This document shows, one piece after another, positions 16,550 to 24,570 of a stretch of 45,158 bases of DNA. The position numbers and the translations under genes were made by a program. The notes beneath the pieces are model-generated. The model worked only from the letters and a program-made list of their open reading frames with translations. It ran no database searches and was not told the origin of the DNA. The stretch's first letter is position 1; each line of letters opens with the position of its first letter. The stretch comes from Acidobacteriota bacterium (GTDB taxonomy: Bacteria > Actinomycetota > Acidimicrobiia > Acidimicrobiales > RAAP-2): positions 1-45,158 of the forward strand of contig JAGXBH010000015.1 in the NCBI GenBank assembly GCA_018971185.1, in the 5' to 3' direction.

Positions 16550-16777
16550 TCACCAGGAGGAGCGGGCATTGCGAGGCCCCCGTTGGAACCAGGGGTCGGT
16601 ACGCCGGAACTGAAGGTACCCATTGTCCTCGCATCGATACGCCACGCGCCACGAACCATCCACGCGCTGGCCCGCCAGGGCCTCAAAAGAAGGAGGCGGG
16701 CGGCGCAGCGGCGGCGCCCCACTGTCGTAACGCACCATGAGTTCGACGAACGATGCGTCGTCGATCGCCATCGTCAT
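16550..16777 (-). CDS. small hypothetical protein
   Basis: The 75-residue frame begins MTMAIDDASFVELMVRYDSG (an ATG at 16771 is an alternative start) and ends in PWFQRGPRNARSSW. Its amino-acid composition (balanced acidic, basic, aromatic; GSWRVAYRCEDNGYLQF) is protein-like and unlike the Arg/Pro-rich shadows around it. No clear ribosome-binding site and no recognised family. It is divergent from ppdK, whose promoter lies immediately upstream. Function unknown. Confidence 0.4.
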   Translation of the reverse strand: MTMAIDDASFVELMVRYDSGAPPLRRPPPSFEALAGQRVDGSWRVAYRCEDNGYLQFRRTDPWFQRGPRNARSSW

Positions 16778-16811
16778 CTCGGAGACGTGAGCTCGACGGC
16801 GGCGAAAAAAA

Positions 16812-16870
16812 TTGGTATGAACTCTGAACACCTACTAGTCTCGGCGACGTCACCCGACCAGAGGAGCCAC
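16812..16870 (+). promoter_or_regulatory. likely promoter and ribosome-binding site of ppdK
   Basis: An AT-rich run (AAAAAAATTGGTATGAACTC) breaks the GC-rich background. TTGGTA at 16812-16817 can serve as -35 and TAGTCT at 16836-16841 (spacing 18) or TACTAG at 16833-16838 as -10. AGAGGAG lies shortly before the ATG at 16873. Confidence 0.45.
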
Positions 16871-16872
16871 CC

Positions 16873-19557
16873 ATGACCACACCCGCACGCGCACGTCTCG
16901 CGGCGAGTGATTTCACCGAGGCGTTCGTCTTCGACTTCGACCACGCTCACGACGTGGAGCCGATGCACCTTCGCGCCGTCCTGGGGGGAAAGGGCGCCAA
17001 TCTTGCGGAGATGACGCGCTTGGGCCTTCCGGTCCCCCCGGGCTTCACCATCACGACCGACGCCTGTCGCGCCTACCGCCACGACGGATGGCCCTCGCGC
17101 CTCGATGCCGAGATCGACCAGGCGATAGGGCGCCTCGAGAACCGAATGGGTCGCCGACTGGGTGACGGCGTCGACCCCCTGCTCGTCTCGGTGCGGTCGG
17201 GCGCTCAGTTCTCGATGCCCGGCATGATGGACACGGTCTTGAACCTCGGACTCAACGATGAGTCGGTGGTCGCCTTGGCCCGACTGAGCGGTGACGAGCG
17301 CTTCGCGTACGACTCCTACGCGCGCTTCATCGCCATGTTCGGGCGCATCGTCCTGGGCGTCGCCGGCTCGAACTTCGACGTCCCCCTGCACGAGGCCATG
17401 GACCGCGAAGGAGTGAGGACCGAAGGCGCCCTGAGTGTCGCGAGCAATCAGCGTCTCGTCCAGGAGTATCGCACCATCGTCGAGCGCCACACCGGTGAAC
17501 CCTTCCCCATGGAGCCCACCGACCAGTTGCGGCGCGCGATCGTCGCGATCTTCACCTCGTGGGACGGCGCCCGCGCCCACGCCTTCCGCGAGCGCGAGGG
17601 CATCGACCACGAACTGGGCACGGCCGCCACCGTGCAGTCCATGGTCTTCGGGAACCGTGACGACAACTCGGGCACCGGCGTCGCCTTCACCCGCAACCCC
17701 TCGAGCGGCGATCCCCACCCCTACGGCGACTTCATGCGCAACGCCCAGGGCGAGGACGTGGTCGCTGGCACGTCGATCACGCAGCCGCTCGGGGAACTCG
17801 ACGCGACGTTCCCCGCGGCCGCGGCGCAGTTGCGCGAGGTCCTCGCGCAACTGGAGCGCCACTTCCGTGACATGTGCGACATCGAGTTCACCATCGAACA
17901 GGGGCGCCTCTGGATGCTCCAGACGCGCCGCGGCATGCGCACGGGAGCGGCCGCGCTGCGCATCGCCGTCGCCCTCGTGGACGACCCCGACATCGCACTC
18001 ACCCGCGAGGAGGCCGTGGCCCGGATCACGCCGGACCACCTGAACCAGGTCCTGCATCCCAGTTTCGACCCCGAGGCCGAGGTCGACGCCCTGGCCACGG
18101 GACTCGCCGCGTCCCCCGGGGCCGCCGTCGGGCGGGCCTACTTCGACGCCGACTCGGCGATCGCCGCCCACGAACGCGGCGAGCCGGTGATCCTGATCCG
18201 CACCGAGACCTCACCCGACGACGTCGCGGGACTCCTCGTCTGTCGCGGCGTCCTCACCGCGCGCGGCGGGCTCGTGAGCCACGCCGCGGTCGTCGCCCGA
18301 GGATGGGGCGTCCCGGCCGTGGTCGGCGTCCACGAGCTCACCGTCGACGTCAACACGGCGCGCATCGGCGAGACCGTGATCGATCAGGGTGACTGGCTCT
18401 CGATCGATGGCTCGCGCGGCGTCGTCGCGCGCGGCGTCGTCGCGTTGAGCCATCACAGCGCGCCCGAGGAACTGGCGACGATACTGTCGTGGGCCGATGA
18501 GATTCGCGCCGGACACCTGGGGGTGCGCGCCAACGCCGACACCGCGGCCGACGCGCGCGCCGCGCGCGAGCGCGGCGCCGAAGGCATTGGCTTGTGCCGC
18601 ACCGAGCACATGTTCCTCGGTCCCGATCGCCTGCCGGTGGTGCGAGAGATGATCCTCGCGCGCAACGAGATCGACTACGAGCGCTCCCTCGAACGACTCC
18701 TCGAGGTGCAGCGCGCGGACTTCGAGACCATCCTCGAGGCGATGGACGGCCTACCGGTGACGATCCGCCTGCTCGACCCTCCCCTGCACGAGTTCCTGCC
18801 CGACGTCGACACGCTGCTGGTGAAGGACGCGACGGTGGGACTCGACGAGGAGGAGGCGCGCCTCCTCGAGGCCGCCCAGTATTGGCGCGAGGTGAACCCG
18901 ATGTTGGGGGTGCGCGGGGTGCGTCTGGGCGTCCTCAAGCCGGGCCTCTACGCGATGCAGGTGCGTGCGGTCCTCGAGGCGGCCCGACGCCGGCGCGACG
19001 TGGGAGGCGATCCCCACGTGGAGATCATGATCCCCCTCACCATCAGTGCGCCGGAGTTCGAACTGGCCCGCCGATGGGTCCACGAGGCGATCGAACTGAC
19101 GACGCCCGACACCGTCGCGATCGACGTGCGCATCGGCACCATGATCGAGACGCCCCGCGCGGCTCTGCTCGCCGGGGACATCGCGCGCAGCGCCGACTTC
19201 TTCTCCCTCGGGACCAACGACCTGACGCAGATGACCTTCGGCTTCAGTCGTGACGACGTCGAGAGCAAGTTGATGGCGCCCTATCTCGCCCAGGGTCTCC
19301 TGACGAACAACCCCTTCGACGTCTTGGACGCCGACGGCGTGGGCACGCTGATCCGCTGGACCGTCGCACGGGGTCGTGAGGCCAACGCGACATTGACGAT
19401 CGGCGTCTGCGGGGAGCACGGAGGCGACCCCGCGTCGATCGCCACGTTGCTCGACTGCGGCGTCGACTACGTCAGTTGCTCGCCCTTCCGCCTCCCGACG
19501 GCCCGACTGTCCGCCGCGCACGCGGTGCTCGACGCCCGTGACGCGGAGCGACCCTGA
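16873..19557 (+). CDS. ppdK: pyruvate, phosphate dikinase
   Basis: The 894-residue, full-length PPDK interconverts pyruvate, ATP and phosphate with PEP, AMP and pyrophosphate. The N-terminal ATP-grasp part shows GGKGANLAEM, VSVRSGAQFSMPGMMDTVLN and MVFGNRDDNSGTGVAFTRNP. The swivelling domain has TARGGLVSHAAVVARGWGVP with phosphohistidine His470. The C-terminal PEP domain has GIGLCRTEHMF, EIMIPL, GTMIETPRAALLAGDIA, FFSLGTNDLTQMTFGFSRDD and the catalytic Cys846 in GVCGEHGGDP. The residue two before His470, a Thr in plant enzymes controlled by phosphorylation, is Val468 here. Sitting between glcB and ramB-aceA, it would feed bypass carbon into gluconeogenesis via PEP. Confidence 0.97.
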   Translation: MTTPARARLAASDFTEAFVFDFDHAHDVEPMHLRAVLGGKGANLAEMTRLGLPVPPGFTITTDACRAYRHDGWPSRLDAEIDQAIGRLENRMGRRLGDGVDPLLVSVRSGAQFSMPGMMDTVLNLGLNDESVVALARLSGDERFAYDSYARFIAMFGRIVLGVAGSNFDVPLHEAMDREGVRTEGALSVASNQRLVQEYRTIVERHTGEPFPMEPTDQLRRAIVAIFTSWDGARAHAFREREGIDHELGTAATVQSMVFGNRDDNSGTGVAFTRNPSSGDPHPYGDFMRNAQGEDVVAGTSITQPLGELDATFPAAAAQLREVLAQLERHFRDMCDIEFTIEQGRLWMLQTRRGMRTGAAALRIAVALVDDPDIALTREEAVARITPDHLNQVLHPSFDPEAEVDALATGLAASPGAAVGRAYFDADSAIAAHERGEPVILIRTETSPDDVAGLLVCRGVLTARGGLVSHAAVVARGWGVPAVVGVHELTVDVNTARIGETVIDQGDWLSIDGSRGVVARGVVALSHHSAPEELATILSWADEIRAGHLGVRANADTAADARAARERGAEGIGLCRTEHMFLGPDRLPVVREMILARNEIDYERSLERLLEVQRADFETILEAMDGLPVTIRLLDPPLHEFLPDVDTLLVKDATVGLDEEEARLLEAAQYWREVNPMLGVRGVRLGVLKPGLYAMQVRAVLEAARRRRDVGGDPHVEIMIPLTISAPEFELARRWVHEAIELTTPDTVAIDVRIGTMIETPRAALLAGDIARSADFFSLGTNDLTQMTFGFSRDDVESKLMAPYLAQGLLTNNPFDVLDADGVGTLIRWTVARGREANATLTIGVCGEHGGDPASIATLLDCGVDYVSCSPFRLPTARLSAAHAVLDARDAERP

Positions 19558-19617
19558 GGACCCCGTGAGCGCTGGCCGGCCCGACCCAGGACGAGTGACC
19601 TCGCGGGGCCGCAGGCC

Positions 19618-21096
19618 TCACGTCTCGACGCTAGGGGTGCTCGGGGCGTGGTTCTCGAGGAACTCGTAGATGCCGACACGGTCCACTCCGGTGAATGTGC
19701 CGGTCGGTATGGCCGCGAGCAGTGACGAGTTCAGTTGGGCGCTGGGTTGGGCCATCGCGTCCCATCGACTGGCCAGGAAGTCCGACGGGCGACGACAGCA
19801 GCGCTCGTCGGGACAGGTGGACTTGAAGCGCTTCTTGGTGTCACGACCCCGGAACCATCGTGCGTCCTCGAACGTCGTGCCGACGCTGACCGAGAACACC
19901 CCCGTCGGGGTGGTCTGGATGCTCGAGGTGCACCAGTAGGTCCCCGCCGGCTTGTCCGAGTACTGGTGGTAGGGCGTGAGACGGTCCTCGATGGAGAACA
20001 CCTGACGCGCCGCCCACCATCGACAGACGATCTGTCCCTCGACCGAGCCCAGGGCGTCGGTGGGAAAGACGACGTTGTCGTTCTCGTAGGCCTTGGAGAT
20101 GACCCCGCTGTCGTGGACCTTCAAGAAGTGCACGGGGATCGAGAGGTGCTCGGTGGCGAGGTTCGTGAATCGATGCGCCGCCATCTCGTAGGGGACGGCG
20201 AAGGTGTCGCGCAGGTCCTCCACCGAGAGCTCGCGCGCCGCCTTGGCCGCGCTGAGGTACTCCACGGCGCTGGCCTCGGGGATCAGGAGGGCGGCGGCCA
20301 GGTAGTTCGTCTCGACGCGCTGGCGTAGCAGCTCCTCGTAGTCCCGGGGCTCCTTCAACTCGAGCACGTGCAGGGCGAGGGCCTGCAGCAGCGCCGAGCG
20401 CGGGTCCACCCCGCGGAGGTTCGCGGGGAGGTAGATGCGTCCGTTGCGCAGGTCGGTGATGCTCCGCGTCGACTTGGGGAAATCGCCGATGTAGTGCAGC
20501 GAGAATCCCAGGTGCGCGGCGAGCTCGCTCGCGCTGCGTTGTGAGAGGGGACCACCGTGATGGTCGACCCGGCGCAGGAGGTCCCGGGCGATCTCCTCGA
20601 GGTGCGCGAAGTAGTTGTGCCGGTTGCGCTGATCCAGGCGCAGCGCGGTGTTGGCGCGTCGCGCGATCTCGGGGGTCGCCGCACGTTCCTGGTGGAGTCG
20701 TTGGATCTCGTCGTGCAACGCAAGGATCGTGGCGATGGCGTCGTCGCTCAGGGACTTGCGGATCGCCGGTCCCGAGATGTTGAGCGACGAGAAGACACTG
20801 CCGCGTTGGGCGCGGTCGAGCGCGATCTCCAGGGCCGCGCGTCGATTCGGGGGCTCGGCGCTCATCAACGTCTCGACCGTGGTGGCGAGTGCCGTCGCGA
20901 TCTGACGCAGTTCACTCAGCTTGAGCTCCTTGCGGCCGTTCTCGATGAGCGACACCTGCGAGGGCGCCCGCGAGATGCGCTGGGCGAGTTCGGTGACGGT
21001 GAGACCCTGCGCCTGGCGACGCTCCCTGATGCGTCGACCGATGGCGAAGGCCATCGACGCGTCCTCGTCGAACTCGATCGGTGGCGATTGCGTCAT
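19618..21096 (-). CDS. ramB: RamB-type regulator of the glyoxylate bypass
   Basis: The 492-residue protein has an N-terminal XRE helix-turn-helix (IGRRIRERRQAQGLTVTELA, SQVSLIENGRKELKLSEL; residues 18-75), a middle IrrE/ImmA-like segment (NYLAAALLIPEASAVEYL, YEMAAHRFTNLA, about 270-320) and a C-terminal short-chain fatty-acyl regulator domain with a Cys cluster (CPDERCC). This is the architecture of RamB, which in corynebacteria and mycobacteria controls acetate and glyoxylate-cycle genes. It is divergent from aceA with a 132-bp gap, as in those organisms. A palindrome directly abuts its start codon, suggesting autoregulation. Confidence 0.92.
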   Translation of the reverse strand: MTQSPPIEFDEDASMAFAIGRRIRERRQAQGLTVTELAQRISRAPSQVSLIENGRKELKLSELRQIATALATTVETLMSAEPPNRRAALEIALDRAQRGSVFSSLNISGPAIRKSLSDDAIATILALHDEIQRLHQERAATPEIARRANTALRLDQRNRHNYFAHLEEIARDLLRRVDHHGGPLSQRSASELAAHLGFSLHYIGDFPKSTRSITDLRNGRIYLPANLRGVDPRSALLQALALHVLELKEPRDYEELLRQRVETNYLAAALLIPEASAVEYLSAAKAARELSVEDLRDTFAVPYEMAAHRFTNLATEHLSIPVHFLKVHDSGVISKAYENDNVVFPTDALGSVEGQIVCRWWAARQVFSIEDRLTPYHQYSDKPAGTYWCTSSIQTTPTGVFSVSVGTTFEDARWFRGRDTKKRFKSTCPDERCCRRPSDFLASRWDAMAQPSAQLNSSLLAAIPTGTFTGVDRVGIYEFLENHAPSTPSVET

Positions 21097-21120
21097 GGAG
21101 AAATATTAGCGATATTTTCC
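21097..21120. promoter_or_regulatory. palindrome at the ramB start, probable operator
   Basis: AAATAT-TAGCG-ATATTT, within a larger near-symmetric stretch GGAGAAATAT...ATATTTTCC, begins directly next to the ramB ATG and covers its ribosome-binding site. It is strikingly AT-rich for this genome. A repressor here would block ramB expression; RamB itself is the likely ligand. Confidence 0.5.
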
Positions 21121-21154
21121 ATTTTGAGAATTATCAATCAACTTCGCTCGAATG

Positions 21155-21169
21155 TTGCGAGAAATTTCG
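21155..21169. promoter_or_regulatory. possible RamB site upstream of aceA
   Basis: TTGCGAGAAATTTCG, with an 8-bp palindrome GAAATTTC at 21161-21168, lies 60-74 bp before the aceA start. It is related in composition to the ramB-proximal palindrome and to the TTGC-containing sites known for RamB, but the match to the published consensus is only partial. Confidence 0.35.
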
Positions 21170-21228
21170 ACGAATTTGGAATTCCCGCTGTTAGGTTGGG
21201 CCACCAACGCACTTAGGAGGGAACGACA

Positions 21229-22545
21229 ATGCGCGATGAATTCAAGGGTCTCCGACCGGGGGACCAGACCCAGACCGAGGACCAGCTCGACTTCGAGTGG
21301 GCCACCGACCCGCGGTGGCAGGGCGTGCGCCGGGACTACCGCGCGAGCGAGGTGATCGCCCTCAGGGGTCCGGTGCGCGAGGAGCGCACCCTCGCGGCGC
21401 GCGGCGCACAACGCCTGTGGGAACAGATCCAGAACAGCCGCGTCGACCCGACCCAGTGGGTGGCCGCCCTCGGGGCCCTCACCGGCAACCAGGCCGTGGC
21501 GCAGGTGCGCGCCGGCCTCGAGGCGATCTACCTCTCGGGCTGGCAGGTGGCCGCGGACGCGAACCTGAGCGGCCACACCTACCCCGACCAGAGCCTCTAC
21601 CCCGCCAACTCGGTCCCCGCCGTCGTGCGGCGGATCAACAACGCACTGTTGCGCGCGAGCCAGGTCGACTTCGTCGACGCCAACACCCAGACGGACTGGC
21701 TGGTGCCGATCGTGGCCGACGCCGAAGCCGGGTTCGGCGGTCCCCTCAACGCCTTCGAGCTGATGCTCTCCATGATCGAGGCGGGCGCCGCGGGCGTGCA
21801 CTGGGAGGACCAACTCGCCAGCGAGAAGAAGTGCGGGCACATGGGCGGCAAGGTGCTCGTCCCCACGAGCCAGCACATCCGGACCCTGAACGCCGCGCGA
21901 CTGGCCGCCGACGTGGCGGGCGTTTCGACGCTCGTCATCGCACGCACCGACTCTCTCGGCGCCAACCTCTTGACCAGTGACGTCGACGAGCGAGACCGCC
22001 CGTTCCTCACCGGCGAGCGCACCTCCGAGGGTTTCTACGAGGTCAAGAACGGCTTCGACGCGGCGTTGGCGCGCGGACTGGCCTACGCGCCCTACGCCGA
22101 CCTCCTGTGGGTCGAGACGAGCGAACCCGACCTCACCCTGGCGAGGAACTTCGCCGAGAAGATCAAGTCCGAGTTCCCCGACAAGATGCTCGCCTACAAC
22201 TGTTCGCCGAGCTTCAACTGGAAGCGCCACCTCGACGACGCCCAGATCGCGAGCTTCCAGCGCGAACTCGCCGCCATGGGCTACGCGTTCCAGTTCATCA
22301 CCCTGGCCGGATTCCACTCCCTGAACCACTCGATGTTCACGCTCGCGCGCGGCTACAAGGAGCGCGCCATGTCGGCGTACGTCGAGCTGCAAGAGGCGGA
22401 GTTCGCCGCCGAGGCCGACGGGTACACCGCCACCAAGCACCAACGCGAGGTCGGGACCGGCTACTTCGACCGCGTGTCCACCGCGCTCAATCCCACCAGC
22501 GCGACCCTGGCCCTCGTCGGCTCGACGGAGGAGGAGCAGTTCTAG
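21229..22545 (+). CDS. aceA: isocitrate lyase
   Basis: The 438-residue enzyme splits isocitrate into succinate and glyoxylate. It carries the catalytic KKCGH motif (Cys202 in [16 protein letters not shown]), the Mg-binding [50 protein letters not shown] and [12 protein letters not shown]. The length matches the short prokaryotic form. A strong AGGAGGGA site precedes the ATG. It is divergent from ramB and followed by a strong hairpin. With malate synthase G and PPDK it forms an acetate/fatty-acid-to-PEP route. Confidence 0.97.
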   Translation: MRDEFKGLRPGDQTQTEDQLDFEWATDPRWQGVRRDYRASEVIALRGPVREERTLAARGAQRLWEQIQNSRVDPTQWVAALGALTGNQAVAQVRAGLEAIYLSGWQVAADANLSGHTYPDQSLYPANSVPAVVRRINNALLRASQVDFVDANTQTDWLVPIVADAEAGFGGPLNAFELMLSMIEAGAAGVHWEDQLASEKKCGHMGGKVLVPTSQHIRTLNAARLAADVAGVSTLVIARTDSLGANLLTSDVDERDRPFLTGERTSEGFYEVKNGFDAALARGLAYAPYADLLWVETSEPDLTLARNFAEKIKSEFPDKMLAYNCSPSFNWKRHLDDAQIASFQRELAAMGYAFQFITLAGFHSLNHSMFTLARGYKERAMSAYVELQEAEFAAEADGYTATKHQREVGTGYFDRVSTALNPTSATLALVGSTEEEQF

Positions 22546-22570
22546 GTCGACCGTCGCTCGCCACTCCGAC

Positions 22571-22608
22571 GAGAAGGCCCCGGTCCGGCGACGGACCGGG
22601 GCCTTCTC
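22571..22608. terminator. 17-bp perfect stem between convergent genes
   Basis: GAGAAGGCCCCGGTCCG pairs perfectly with CGGACCGGGGCCTTCTC across a GCGA loop. It sits 26 bp after aceA and just past the end of the convergent membrane-protein gene. No T-tract follows, as is common in actinobacteria. It probably stops transcription from both sides. Confidence 0.8.
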
Positions 22609-22612
22609 GGTC

Positions 22613-23560
22613 TCAACGCGAGCCGCTCGACACCTCGAGCACGGTGAGGCCCGCGCCCGACGCGCCCGACGCGACCGACGTCGGGAGTGACCCGACGTCG
22701 ACACTGACGCGCCGACGTCGTGGTGCGGCGCCGAGGGTCGCCCACGCCAGCAGCACGATCAGCGGACCGCAGTTCGGGTCCGTGGACTGACCCGAGGTGA
22801 GGTCGCCCAGGCCCTGGAACACCAGCCACTGGGCCAGCGCGAACGCGCTGCCCAGTCCCAAGGACACCTGGCGGGTCCAGCCCGGGACCAAGGCCCACAT
22901 CGCCACCAGCACGTCGAGGGCGATCACCACGGCCGGGGTCCAGCGCGGGAGGTGCGTCGCGGCGAGGCCCTGGTCGATGCGCGCGATCCACCGCGGCGAG
23001 CTCGCCCCCGCGGAGCGCAACGCCATCGTGAGCGACATCGAGGAGTCGTTGCCCGCCACGAGCTGCAGACCGGCTCCGACGAGCCACAGCGAACTCCACG
23101 CCGGGAGCGCCCACCACGAGGGACGCTCCCCCTCTCGCGAGGGCGACGGCCACGCCACCACCGCGAGCACGGCGTAGAGCAACGCGGCGCCGGGTGCGCC
23201 GACGAGCATCGTGGCGCCGGTCGCGACACCGCCGAAGCCCTCGCCCGCCATCCAGACCATCGACGCCCACGCGATCGACGCGCCGAGTGCCAGTCGCGTG
23301 AAACGACGGGTGAGCAGGCCCGCGCCCAAAGCGATTTGGATGAGCGCGGCACCGGTGTTGGTGAGCACCGGGTGCGCGGCCACCACCGCCGCGAGCAGGT
23401 GCAGTGGTGCGGCGAGGGCGCTCGGCAGTCCCCGACTCGCGGGGGCGAGGATCGACTGGGAGAAGTTTCTGGTGAACATGCTGGGCTGACACTGCAGCGC
23501 GCCGTCGAGTAACCACAGCGCGGCCAGACAGAGCCGCAAATGACGTCGCGTCATGCGCAT
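22613..23560 (-). CDS. polytopic membrane protein of unknown function
   Basis: The 315-residue protein is read from the ATG at 23560 (an ATG at 23554 is equally placed) behind a GAGGAGGGG site. It has about eight hydrophobic segments. Distinct parts are DGALQCQPSMFTRNFSQSIL near the N-terminus, MVWMAGEGFGGVATG, and APGAALLYAVLAVVAWP. I have seen similar actinobacterial membrane proteins with WxxGEGxGG and GAPGAALLY but cannot name a function. It lies 83 bp downstream of a secreted protein gene, with a long hairpin in between. The last 40 residues are hydrophilic. Confidence 0.8.
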   Translation of the reverse strand: MRMTRRHLRLCLAALWLLDGALQCQPSMFTRNFSQSILAPASRGLPSALAAPLHLLAAVVAAHPVLTNTGAALIQIALGAGLLTRRFTRLALGASIAWASMVWMAGEGFGGVATGATMLVGAPGAALLYAVLAVVAWPSPSREGERPSWWALPAWSSLWLVGAGLQLVAGNDSSMSLTMALRSAGASSPRWIARIDQGLAATHLPRWTPAVVIALDVLVAMWALVPGWTRQVSLGLGSAFALAQWLVFQGLGDLTSGQSTDPNCGPLIVLLAWATLGAAPRRRRVSVDVGSLPTSVASGASGAGLTVLEVSSGSR

Positions 23561-23584
23561 ATCCCCTCCTCGAGGTTTCGGGTG

Positions 23585-23630
23585 CGGGTGCTGGGCACCG
23601 GTCGTCACTACGACCGGTGCCCAGCACCCG
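23585..23630. terminator. 21-bp perfect hairpin between two co-directional genes
   Basis: CGGGTGCTGGGCACCGGTCGT and its exact complement are separated by a 4-base loop (23606-23609). It lies just after the secreted-protein gene (minus strand) and before the ribosome-binding site of the membrane-protein gene. It can act as terminator or attenuator, or protect the upstream mRNA. Confidence 0.75.
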
Positions 23631-23643
23631 ATCAAGGCGAGAC

Positions 23644-24324
23644 CTAGTTCACTGAGAAGTACAAGAACAGGTTCGTCGGGATGATCGGGGTGGTCAACTG
23701 CTTGGTCACCTGCTGGTTCAAGAAGGCGAAGGACCGGTGCGCGTTGATGGTGTCCCACTCTGCCTTACTCGTGACCCCGATGACCTTGACGTCCCACCAC
23801 TCCGGCTTGCCCGCGTTGGCCGTGGTGATGAAGTGCTCGTGACCGGGCGTCGCGGCGTTCTTGAGCGCTCCGGTGAGTTGGGCCGCGGTGAGTTGCGGGT
23901 AGAGGCCCTTGAGGGCGGGCTCGAGTCGGCTCAGGTCGATCGTGCCGGGGTGGTCCACGCAGGCCAGGGCGTCCGGGCATTCCATGTTCATGGTGGGCAC
24001 CGAGAAGCCGAGCGGCACGAGGATGTACAGCGGGTCGTAGTTCATCGCCGGCGCCACCTTGAAGTTGGCACCCGCCTCACAGCCCGAGGTGGCTGCGGAC
24101 GGCACGCGACGGTCGCAGAAGAAGCCCTTGTCGTAGGTGAAGCTGACGGTGCGACCGTTGAAGTACCCCTGGGTCATGCCGTACTCACCCACTCCCATGC
24201 CCTTTTGCGTCGCGTTGCTCGGAACCGGCGCGGACGCACCGGCGGCCGCGACCCCGATTCCTCCCGCGACGACCAGCGTGACGGTGGCGGCGAGCAACCG
24301 CGTTCGATTGATCGACAGTCTCAT
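23644..24324 (-). CDS. secreted protein of unknown function
   Basis: The 226-residue protein starts at the ATG at 24324 (GGAG upstream) with a Sec signal peptide (MRLSINRTRLLAATVTLVVA, cleavage likely after AGASA near residue 34). The mature part has conserved-looking segments GMTQGYFNGRTVSFTYDKGF, four cysteines (FFCDRR, SGCEAG, MECPD, ACVDH) suited to two disulfides, GHEHFITTANAGKPEWWDVK and TPIIPTNLFLYFSV. No family or catalytic motif is recognised. Its short distance to the membrane-protein gene suggests they may act together. Confidence 0.8.
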   Translation of the reverse strand: MRLSINRTRLLAATVTLVVAGGIGVAAAGASAPVPSNATQKGMGVGEYGMTQGYFNGRTVSFTYDKGFFCDRRVPSAATSGCEAGANFKVAPAMNYDPLYILVPLGFSVPTMNMECPDALACVDHPGTIDLSRLEPALKGLYPQLTAAQLTGALKNAATPGHEHFITTANAGKPEWWDVKVIGVTSKAEWDTINAHRSFAFLNQQVTKQLTTPIIPTNLFLYFSVN

Positions 24325-24427
24325 GTGAATCTCCTCTTCTCGCCCGACCACCATGGTCGGGGCACGTCTCTATTCGTCGCCGCGGGGAAGAACGGATGTC
24401 GTAGAGGACGCGACGACCAGATACCCC

Positions 24428-24455
24428 CGTGACAAGGCCGACGTGACAAGGCCGA
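24428..24455. repeat. 14-bp tandem repeat, two perfect copies
   Basis: CGTGACAAGGCCGA occurs at 24428-24441 and 24442-24455, in the gap between the secreted-protein gene and the aldo/keto reductase. A third partial copy begins with CG after it. Function unknown. Confidence 0.75.
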
Positions 24456-24570
24456 CGCGCAACTCCGAGGAACCACGTCCGCTTCGGTGACCCGGCGGCG
24501 GCCCGACGTCGCGTCGCGCCCTCGGCGTCGTCACGCGGCGCGCCCCAGCATCACTGGGTACGATCGAACC

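Noticed and set aside
16321..16740. A 139-codon plus-strand frame after glcB
   Set aside because: Made of low-complexity repeat (VAAVVAAVVAAG) and Arg/Pro-rich stretches, with no ribosome-binding site.
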